Positions 8,787 through 13,348 of a stretch of 13,348 nucleotides of DNA are shown in pieces. This stretch comes from Pseudomonadota bacterium (lineage in GTDB: Bacteria > Pseudomonadota > Alphaproteobacteria > Caulobacterales > Caulobacteraceae): contig JAEZHG010000273.1 in the NCBI GenBank assembly GCA_023436945.1, positions 1 to 13,348 of the forward strand. The letters run 5' to 3'. Both the position numbers and the translations under genes were made by a program. The notes beneath the pieces are model-generated. The model was not told where the DNA came from. It did no database searches and was given only the letters and a program-made list of their open reading frames with translations. The stretch's first letter is position 1. Every line of letters begins with the position of its first letter.

Positions 8787-9449
8787 TTAGGGATAAAGTC
8801 TGACCCGCTGCCATCCGTCTGCTGTCCGGTTGAACTGCATCCGGTCATGCAGACGGAACGCACGGTCGCGCCAGAACTCGATTGCCACAGGCTTCAAACG
8901 CCAGCCGCTCCAGTGCTCAGGACGCGGCACATCCTGACCTTCAAAGCGTGCGGTCTCTTCGGCCACGCGCTGTTCCAGCACATCGCGGCTTTCCAGCGGG
9001 CGTGACTGGTCCGAAGCCCACGCCCCGATGCGGCTTTCACGCGCGCGGCTGGCGAAATAGGCGTCTGCCTCCTCGGCCGTCACAGGCTCGACCAGACCGC
9101 GCACCCGCACCTGACGGCGCAGCGACTTCCAGTGGAACACCAGCGCCGCCTTGGGATGAGCCGCCAGCTCACGCCCCTTGGCGCTCTGGTAGTTGGAAAA
9201 GAAGGTGAACCCCTCGGCGTCGATATCCTTCAGCAGCACAATGCGCGCATCCGGCATACCGTCCGCATCCACCGTCGCCAGCGTCATGGCGTTGGAATCG
9301 TTCAGCTCGGTCTTTCGCGCCTCGGCCAGCCAGTTCACGAACAACGCGATGGGGTCTTCGCCGTCATAGACGGTGTCATCGGCGTTCTTGGCCAGTTGGG
9401 CCGCATAGTCGTCGTGGCTGGGGCTTGGCGGAATGACATTATGGCTCAT
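8787..9449 (-). CDS. pdxH: Pyridoxamine 5'-phosphate oxidase
   Basis: A 220-residue FMN enzyme that oxidises pyridoxine or pyridoxamine 5'-phosphate to pyridoxal 5'-phosphate, the last step of vitamin B6 cofactor synthesis and salvage. Family motifs are RIVLLKD (69-75), [13 protein letters not shown] (83-95), [14 protein letters not shown] (105-118), [23 protein letters not shown] (181-203) and the characteristic C terminus RVRLYP. Length fits the family. The chosen ATG (9449) opens with [10 protein letters not shown]. The frame extends 13 codons further to 9488, but that extension has no family resemblance. GGAG lies only 2 bases from the ATG, a rather short spacing. It is divergent from the J-domain gene, with 111 bases between starts. 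Confidence 0.95.
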   Translation of the reverse strand: MSHNVIPPSPSHDDYAAQLAKNADDTVYDGEDPIALFVNWLAEARKTELNDSNAMTLATVDADGMPDARIVLLKDIDAEGFTFFSNYQSAKGRELAAHPKAALVFHWKSLRRQVRVRGLVEPVTAEEADAYFASRARESRIGAWASDQSRPLESRDVLEQRVAEETARFEGQDVPRPEHWSGWRLKPVAIEFWRDRAFRLHDRMQFNRTADGWQRVRLYP

Positions 9450-9518
9450 TTCTCCGCTATACGCCGCGCCCCGCCCGCACCCAAGCAAAAGCGCACATCA
9501 AAGCCATGGTTTTGATCT

Positions 9519-9528
9519 GGGTTAACCC
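9519..9528. promoter_or_regulatory. Perfect palindrome GGGTTAACCC between pdxH and the J-domain gene
   Basis: A 10-base perfect palindrome in the divergent promoter region. TTGATC (9512-9517) and TTGACC (9533-9538) flank it, but neither pairs with a good -10 box at normal spacing. It could be a regulator site. The TTAACC half resembles a CtrA half-site, but the second half at the proper distance is missing. Confidence 0.25.
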
Positions 9529-9560
9529 GCTCTTGACCATATCGTGTCCACGTTTGGCAC

Positions 9561-10289
9561 ATGGCAACGGACATCATCACGGTCAGAGAAGCTTGCGAAC
9601 TTCTGGAGATCACATCTCAGGATGCGCTTGAGCAATTGCCCGCCCATTTCCGCCGCGCCGCCAAGGCCGCCCATCCCGACACCGAGGGCGGCGATGTTGT
9701 GCGGTTCCGCCGCGTGATCGATGCCTATCATCTGCTTCAGCAGAACCCAGAGATTCCGAACGACATCGCCATTCCGCGCCCCGCCAAGGCCCTGCCCAAG
9801 GTAGTGGCCGCGCCGAGCGCGCCGCCGCTCTTGGTCATCACGCCGATGGACTCCCTGTTTGGTGGCACGGCGCGACTGAGCGTGAATGGAAAGCGCTATC
9901 TTGTTCACGTCCCGCCCGGCATCCGCGCAGGCGACCATGTGCGGCACGAGCATATCGGCAAGGTTCCTGTGATGATCCGCCCCGCAGACGGAATGTCTGT
10001 TCTGGGGGGCGATCTGTTCATGGATCACCCCGTAGACCACCGCTTCATCCGCGACGGCGGCCGCATCGAGCTGACCACCCACGCCGGTGCCCAGTCTGCA
10101 TGGCTGGTGCCGGATATGACTGAGCCTGTGCGCCTGTGCTTCAAGGGTTTGGGCCTGCCTGCACGTGGCGAGCGCCCCGCGGGCAACCTGTTCGTCAAGC
10201 TGGTCGGCTGTGACGACGTGCCGTCGGCGGTCAAAGATATGCGCCTGCGCTTCACTAGGGTCTGGACGGACGAGGGCGCAGCGGCTTAA
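9561..10289 (+). CDS. Compact J-domain protein with DnaJ C-terminal domain
   Basis: A 242-residue Hsp70 co-chaperone candidate. The N terminus is a shortened J-domain with the HPD tripeptide at 38-40, in [12 protein letters not shown], followed by a helix [12 protein letters not shown]. After a proline-rich linker (about 68-90) come DnaJ C-terminal beta domains: [49 protein letters not shown], and [26 protein letters not shown]. There is no Gly/Phe-rich region and no zinc-finger CxxCxGxG repeats, so it resembles class B (CbpA-like) proteins but is shorter than the usual 300 or more residues. It probably stimulates DnaK ATPase on some client, but no client is known. No Shine-Dalgarno is visible at the ATG. 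aroC starts 10 bases after its stop, pointing to co-transcription and possibly translational coupling. Confidence 0.88.
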   Translation: MATDIITVREACELLEITSQDALEQLPAHFRRAAKAAHPDTEGGDVVRFRRVIDAYHLLQQNPEIPNDIAIPRPAKALPKVVAAPSAPPLLVITPMDSLFGGTARLSVNGKRYLVHVPPGIRAGDHVRHEHIGKVPVMIRPADGMSVLGGDLFMDHPVDHRFIRDGGRIELTTHAGAQSAWLVPDMTEPVRLCFKGLGLPARGERPAGNLFVKLVGCDDVPSAVKDMRLRFTRVWTDEGAAA

Positions 10290-10299
10290 GCCCATACCC

Positions 10300-11385
10300 A
10301 TGTCACATAACAGCTTCGGTCACCTGTTCCGCATCACCACCTGGGGCGAAAGCCACGGGCCGGCTATTGGCGTCGTCGTTGACGGCTGCCCGCCACTGAT
10401 CCCGCTGACCGAAGCGGACATCCAGCCCTTCCTAGACCAGCGCAAACCGGGCGGCAGCCGTTTCGTCACCCAGCGCCAAGAAGCCGATGCGGTCAAAATC
10501 CTGTCCGGCGTGTTCGACGACGGCAATGGCCCCGTCACCACCGGCACCCCGATCAGCCTGATGATCGAGAACACCGACCAGCGGTCCAAGGACTATGGAG
10601 AGATCGCCCACGCCTTCCGCCCCGGTCATGCCGACTTCACCTATCAGGCCAAATACGGCATCCGCGACTATCGCGGCGGTGGCCGTTCATCCGCCCGTGA
10701 AACCGCCAGCCGCGTGGCAGCCGGTGCCGTGGCGCGCAAGGTTCTGGGCGACAGCATCCAGATCCGCGCGGGCGTGGTGCAATTGGGCCCGCACCGCATT
10801 CCCGACGAACAGATCGACTTCAGCGCCGTTTACGATAACGCCCTGTTCGCCGCCTCACACGAAGTGGTGCCGGAATGGGAAGCCTATCTGGATACCGTGC
10901 GGAAGGCGGGCTCCAGCATCGGCGCGGTCGTCGCGCTGGAAGTCACCGGCGTGCCTGCCGGATGGGGCGCACCGCTCTATGCGAAACTGGATAGCGAACT
11001 GGCATCGGGTCTGATGACCATCAACGCCGTCAAGGGCGTGGAAATCGGCGCGGGCTTCGAGGCCGCCATGCTGTCAGGCGAGGAAAACGCCGACGAAATG
11101 CGTATGGGCGAGGATGGCGAGCCTGTCTTCCTGTCCAACAAGGCGGGCGGCATTCTCGGCGGCATCTCGACGGGCCAGCCCATCACCGCCCGCGTGGCCT
11201 TCAAACCCACCTCCTCCATCCTCACCCACCGCCAGACCATCAACCGCGACGGTGCCCAAGTGGACCTGCGCACCAAAGGCCGCCACGACCCTTGCGTCGC
11301 CCTACGCGGCGTTCCGGTGGTGGAAGCGATGGCGGCGATTGTGCTGGCAGATGCGAAACTGCGGCATCGGGCGCAGATGGGTTGA
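10300..11385 (+). CDS. aroC: Chorismate synthase
   Basis: A 361-residue enzyme that converts 5-enolpyruvylshikimate 3-phosphate to chorismate, the last common step to the aromatic amino acids and folate, using reduced FMN. It opens with [32 protein letters not shown], the first family signature. The second follows with [39 protein letters not shown], and the third with [17 protein letters not shown] and [20 protein letters not shown]. Length is standard. The start is set by the family N terminus. The frame is open 135 bases further upstream, but only as overlap with the J-domain gene. There is no Shine-Dalgarno before the ATG, so translation may depend on ribosomes finishing the J-domain gene 10 bases earlier. 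An imperfect copy of a piece of its 3' coding sequence lies downstream at 11673-11714. Confidence 0.98.
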   Translation: MSHNSFGHLFRITTWGESHGPAIGVVVDGCPPLIPLTEADIQPFLDQRKPGGSRFVTQRQEADAVKILSGVFDDGNGPVTTGTPISLMIENTDQRSKDYGEIAHAFRPGHADFTYQAKYGIRDYRGGGRSSARETASRVAAGAVARKVLGDSIQIRAGVVQLGPHRIPDEQIDFSAVYDNALFAASHEVVPEWEAYLDTVRKAGSSIGAVVALEVTGVPAGWGAPLYAKLDSELASGLMTINAVKGVEIGAGFEAAMLSGEENADEMRMGEDGEPVFLSNKAGGILGGISTGQPITARVAFKPTSSILTHRQTINRDGAQVDLRTKGRHDPCVALRGVPVVEAMAAIVLADAKLRHRAQMG

Positions 11386-11435
11386 GCCATTCGCCCTCAC
11401 AGCTGTCATCACTCATTGATGTAGCTAGGCGCAGG

Positions 11436-11627
11436 TCAAACTTTGCTGATAAATCTGAAAAACAGAATTATCACCACAACCGGTACAATGGCAACGGCAG
11501 GTATCAGGGCGTCCCAATACTGCTTCTGAAAAATCAGAGCCATTAAAGTGAACCCCCAACCACCAATCCATAAAGTGGTCCAGATTCTCCAAAATACGGC
11601 GTGGAATCGTTCTATGGACTGCTTCAC
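11436..11627 (-). CDS. Small two-helix membrane protein
   Basis: A 63-residue protein starting at GTG (11627-11625), with an AGGGGA Shine-Dalgarno 5 bases upstream. An amphipathic, Trp/Phe-rich start (KQSIERFHAVFWRIW) leads into a first membrane segment at about 13-33. A second lies at about 40-59 (ALIPAVAIVPVVVIILFF), ending in RFISKV. This hairpin of two helices with charged ends is what a real small inner-membrane protein looks like. I do not recognise a family. Its 3' end faces the 3' end of aroC, 50 bases away. An overlapping longer frame to 11739 encodes an Arg-rich sequence and is less believable. Confidence 0.65.
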   Translation of the reverse strand: MKQSIERFHAVFWRIWTTLWIGGWGFTLMALIFQKQYWDALIPAVAIVPVVVIILFFRFISKV

Positions 11628-11672
11628 TGGTTCCCCTGCCTAACCTACAAACTACCCTCTGCCTCATACCAT

Positions 11673-11714
11673 TGCTCGCCAAAGGGTGCCACGACCCCTG
11701 TGTCGCCCCGCGCG
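11673..11714 (+). repeat. Imperfect repeat of the aroC 3' coding sequence
   Basis: Aligns without gaps to 11267-11308 inside aroC, 34 of 42 bases identical by eye, offset 406. Read in the matching frame it gives AKGCHDPCVAPR against [12 protein letters not shown] in aroC. Several differences fall at third codon positions. Similarity stops at 11714. Confidence 0.6.
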
Positions 11715-11771
11715 CTCTTGGACGAGTGCCGCAAACCAAATAAGCCCATCAAGGCGCAGTGCGCCGCGCCA

Positions 11772-11794
11772 CCTCCCCCGCTGCGCAACGGAGG
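11772..11794. repeat. CCTCC/GGAGG inverted repeat
   Basis: CCTCC (11772-11776) pairs with GGAGG (11790-11794) around a C/G-rich loop. There is no T-tract, so it is not a typical terminator. Similar C-rich intergenic hairpins are common in GC-rich alphaproteobacteria. Confidence 0.35.
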
Positions 11795-11835
11795 AGTGAC
11801 ATGTAACAATCCGTGATCATTGCACCCCTATTCGT

Positions 11836-11848
11836 AACAGGCACTGTT
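11836..11848. promoter_or_regulatory. Dyad AACAG-GCA-CTGTT upstream of the pirin gene
   Basis: A perfect 5-3-5 inverted repeat just before TTATATA (11851-11857), a possible -10 region, and 62 bases from the pirin ATG. It is well placed for a regulator acting at the promoter. No good -35 box is visible at normal spacing. Confidence 0.4.
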
Positions 11849-11910
11849 CCTTATATAGCTCTCAACGACGCAGCAACGGGCTGCACACTTTAAGCGTTGG
11901 GGAGATCACC

Positions 11911-12606
11911 ATGATCGATGTCCGTCCTTTCAATACCCTCGGTGGTGCCAACCACGGCTGGCTGAATGCCAAGCACCACTTCTCGTTCGCCAACTATTAC
12001 GATCCCAATCGTATGGGCTGGGGCCGTCTGCGCGTCTGGAACGATGACGAGATCGGGCCGAAGTCGGGCTTCCCGCCCCACCCGCACGCTGACATGGAGA
12101 TCATCACCTATGTCCGCACGGGGGCCATTACCCACCAGGATTCCATGGGCAACCAAGGCCGCACGGGCGCAGGCGATGTGCAGGTCATGAGCGCCGGTAC
12201 CGGTGTGCGTCACGCCGAGTACAATATGGAGAACGAGCTCACGACCCTATTCCAGATCTGGATCGAGACGGACCGTCCGGGTGCCCAGCCTTCGTGGGGT
12301 CAGCGCGAGTTTCCGAAGGCCGACCGCTCGGGCAAGTTCACCGTCGTCGCTTCCGGCGATCCGGCGGACGAGGCCCTGAAGATCAATGCCGACGCCAAGG
12401 TTCTGGCCGCCACGCTGAAGGCTGGCGAGAGCCTGAGCTATGACCTGAAATCCGGTCGCCGCGCCTATCTGGTCCCCGCCGTGGGTCAGGTGGACGTCAA
12501 CGGCACCCACCTCAACGCCCGCGACGGCGCAGGCATTATCGACGAGGCCGTGATCACCATCACCGCCAAGGAAGATGCCGAACTGGTGATGGTCGACAGC
12601 CTGTAA
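11911..12606 (+). CDS. Pirin-family cupin protein
   Basis: A 231-residue two-domain cupin of the pirin family. The metal ligands known for pirin and YhhW are all present in the N-terminal cupin: His57 and His59 in PPHPHADMEIITYV, and His101 and Glu103 in SAGTGVRHAEYN. An Fe(II) site is therefore expected. Further pirin traits are the start MIDVRPFNTLGGANHGWLNAKHHFSFANYYDP and LFQIWIETDRPG. The C-terminal cupin (about 135-231) has no metal residues, as is usual. Some relatives show quercetin 2,3-dioxygenase activity in vitro and others act as redox-sensing regulatory partners; the role here is not known. The ATG is preceded by GGGGAG at good spacing. A 13-base dyad lies in the promoter region and a strong terminator follows. 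Confidence 0.93.
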   Translation: MIDVRPFNTLGGANHGWLNAKHHFSFANYYDPNRMGWGRLRVWNDDEIGPKSGFPPHPHADMEIITYVRTGAITHQDSMGNQGRTGAGDVQVMSAGTGVRHAEYNMENELTTLFQIWIETDRPGAQPSWGQREFPKADRSGKFTVVASGDPADEALKINADAKVLAATLKAGESLSYDLKSGRRAYLVPAVGQVDVNGTHLNARDGAGIIDEAVITITAKEDAELVMVDSL

Positions 12607-12627
12607 TCAGGTATAGAGCCCAAATGG

Positions 12628-12658
12628 AAAAGGGACGCCCCGCGGCGTCCCTTTTTTT
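12628..12658. terminator. Bidirectional intrinsic terminator
   Basis: A 12-bp stem (12628-12639 with 12644-12655, core AGGGACGCC/GGCGTCCCT) around CCGC, flanked by an A-run on the left and seven T on the right (12652-12658). It follows the pirin stop (12606). It also directly abuts the stop of the convergent acetyltransferase, so it probably serves both. Confidence 0.92.
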
Positions 12659-13104
12659 CATGCCCTGCGCCAGACCATGCGCGCATTGGCATAAGGCTGG
12701 GACTGGTCATCGACATCGCGAACGGATGCGACCTCGAAACCTCTGACGGCGTAAAAGCCCATGGCCCGTTCATTGGCCAGATAGACCTCAAGGCTCAGTT
12801 CATCGCGCCCCTCGGTGACATGATCCAAAAGCCGCCTGCCTATCCCCTGCCCCTGCATGTCCGGATCAACAAACAGCGCGGCAATGTGGTTCTTGAGCAT
12901 GGAGATGAAGCCCACAGGAACCCCATCCCTGCACGCCACAAATGTCGTCGCCAACGGTAGATAGACATCCTCCATCAGCGGCTTTTGCTCGCTTAAGGTG
13001 GCTTCACCGATAAACGGATGTGCGATCAAAGAGGCGCGAAACCAAATATCCGACAGGATGGCCGTATGCCTCTCGGCCTCAAACCGAACTATTGTATAAG
13101 CCAC
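12658..13104 (-). CDS. GNAT-family N-acetyltransferase
   Basis: A 148-residue acetyltransferase of the GCN5-related fold, which transfers an acetyl group from acetyl-CoA to an unknown acceptor. The acetyl-CoA-binding motif A is ALFVDPDMQGQGIGRRLLDHV (76-96), with the QGQGIG pyrophosphate loop at 84-89. The later NERAMGFYAVRGFE (111-124) is the usual motif B region. The closing DDQSQPYANARMVWRR resembles the C terminus of YjaB/YiaC-like members. I place the start at GTG 13104 because AGGGGGAGG (13112-13120) then lies 7 bases away. A TTG at 13110 would have almost no spacing. The stop sits inside the T-tract of the terminator shared with the pirin gene. It is divergent from the lipoprotein gene. 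Confidence 0.88.
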   Translation of the reverse strand: MAYTIVRFEAERHTAILSDIWFRASLIAHPFIGEATLSEQKPLMEDVYLPLATTFVACRDGVPVGFISMLKNHIAALFVDPDMQGQGIGRRLLDHVTEGRDELSLEVYLANERAMGFYAVRGFEVASVRDVDDQSQPYANARMVWRRA

Positions 13105-13147
13105 GGACAAGCCTCCCCCTCGGACCTATCGGTTCATACAATCCAGT

Positions 13148-13157
13148 GTTGCGCAAC
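13148..13157. promoter_or_regulatory. Palindrome GTTGCGCAAC
   Basis: A perfect 10-base palindrome between the divergent acetyltransferase and lipoprotein genes, 6 bases before the lipoprotein ATG. It takes the place where a Shine-Dalgarno would be, so it could be an operator or a translational feature. It could also be chance. Confidence 0.2.
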
Positions 13158-13163
13158 TTCCCC

Positions 13164-13348
13164 ATGAAAATCCAAGCCGTACAAACCCTTCGTCGCCTCG
13201 CCATGTTGGGGGCCAGCGGTATGGTCGCACTGTCACTGGGTGGCTGCGTGGCCGGAGCGGTGCTGGGCGCGGGCGCTGCGGTCGTGGGCGGAACCGTAAA
13301 GGCGACAGGCGCAGTCGTGGGCGCAGGTTATGACGCCGTCACCACCTC
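13164..13348 (+). CDS. Small lipoprotein, 3' end outside the window
   Basis: The first 61 codons of a protein that continues past the window. MKIQAVQTLRRLAMLGASGMVALSLGGC is a lipoprotein signal peptide: a basic start, a hydrophobic stretch and the lipobox LGGC, so the Cys at residue 28 would be lipid-modified. The mature part starts with VAGAVLGAGAAVVGGTVKATGAVVGAGYDAVTTS, a Gly/Ala/Val-rich repeat pattern of small bacterial lipoproteins whose function is unknown. The residue after the Cys is Val, not Asp, so an inner-membrane retention signal is not evident and outer-membrane anchoring is likely. No Shine-Dalgarno is visible before the ATG. Confidence 0.75.
   Translation, partial: MKIQAVQTLRRLAMLGASGMVALSLGGCVAGAVLGAGAAVVGGTVKATGAVVGAGYDAVTT

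Larger units (their letters stand above)
11628..11910. other. Intergenic stretch with an aroC-like repeat and a hairpin
   Basis: This gene-free stretch between the small membrane protein and the pirin gene holds an imperfect 42-base repeat of aroC (11673-11714), a C/G-rich inverted repeat (11772-11794), a Shine-Dalgarno followed by ATGTAA (11790-11806), a dyad at 11836-11848 and an AT-rich TTATATA near 11851. No convincing protein is encoded. Confidence 0.6.

Noticed and set aside
9450..9488. Longer start for PdxH
   Set aside because: The 13 added residues are not family-like and take up promoter space shared with the J-domain gene.
10165..10299. Longer start for chorismate synthase
   Set aside because: The extension overlaps the J-domain gene in another frame, while the known family N terminus begins at [20 protein letters not shown].
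11425..11739. 104-codon minus-strand frame overlapping the small membrane protein
   Set aside because: An Arg-rich, low-complexity translation with no ribosome site. The overlapping GTG-started frame has a good ribosome site and proper membrane helices.
11601..11816. 71-codon plus-strand frame containing the aroC-like repeat
   Set aside because: It is antisense to the small membrane protein, Pro/Cys-rich and without a credible ribosome site. The repeat is better described as non-coding or a remnant.
1..13348. CRISPR array, tRNA or rRNA genes, insertion sequence, prophage or defence genes
   Set aside because: I saw no regularly spaced repeats, no tRNA-like cloverleaf, and no transposase, integrase, restriction, toxin or phage protein among the credible frames.

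Overview
This window looks like an ordinary chromosomal segment from a GC-rich alphaproteobacterium, most likely Caulobacterales or a near relative. That placement is an inference. It rests on the large TonB-dependent receptor with an EIVVTGSRI-type TonB box and a terminal Phe, the alphaproteobacterial style of the MBL-fold hydrolase, and the pdxH / J-domain / aroC neighbourhood. No 16S rRNA or other decisive marker is present. I see no tRNA, rRNA, CRISPR array, transposase, integrase or phage gene.

Layout. At 36-623 (+) is a secreted protein of unknown function with a conserved-looking Cys pair. It converges on a TonB-dependent receptor at 705-3722 (-), and a strong hairpin at 648-677 separates the two. 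The receptor is interrupted by an in-frame TAA at 3612-3614, exactly between its signal peptide and its TonB box, so as written it is a pseudogene or carries a sequencing or assembly error. Divergent from it is an MBL-fold hydrolase (3941-4849, +). This ends 3 bp from a convergent three-helix DUF1499 membrane protein (4853-5548, -), which sits directly downstream of a fatty acyl-CoA ligase (5577-7205, -) and is probably cotranscribed with it. Uridine kinase (7384-8034, +) and a TetR/AefR-like regulator (8178-8783, +) follow. The regulator has striking inverted and direct repeats in its leader that look like an autoregulatory operator.

The housekeeping core is pdxH (8787-9449, -) divergent from a compact J-domain/DnaJ-C protein (9561-10289, +) that runs almost directly into aroC (10300-11385, +). 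They cover the last step of pyridoxal phosphate synthesis, a co-chaperone of unknown client, and the last step of the shikimate pathway. Beyond aroC lie a small two-helix membrane protein (11436-11627, -), a 283-base gap holding an imperfect repeat of the aroC 3' coding sequence and a C/G-rich hairpin, and a pirin (11911-12606, +). A terminator shared by both strands (12628-12658), a GNAT acetyltransferase (12658-13104, -) and the start of a small lipoprotein gene that runs off the window (13164 onward, +) complete it.

I did not find a convincing new multi-gene system. The observations most worth following up are the nonsense codon in the receptor, the repeat array ahead of the TetR gene, the aroC-like repeat, and the compact J-domain protein fixed between pdxH and aroC. 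No gene-free stretch exceeds 300 bases.
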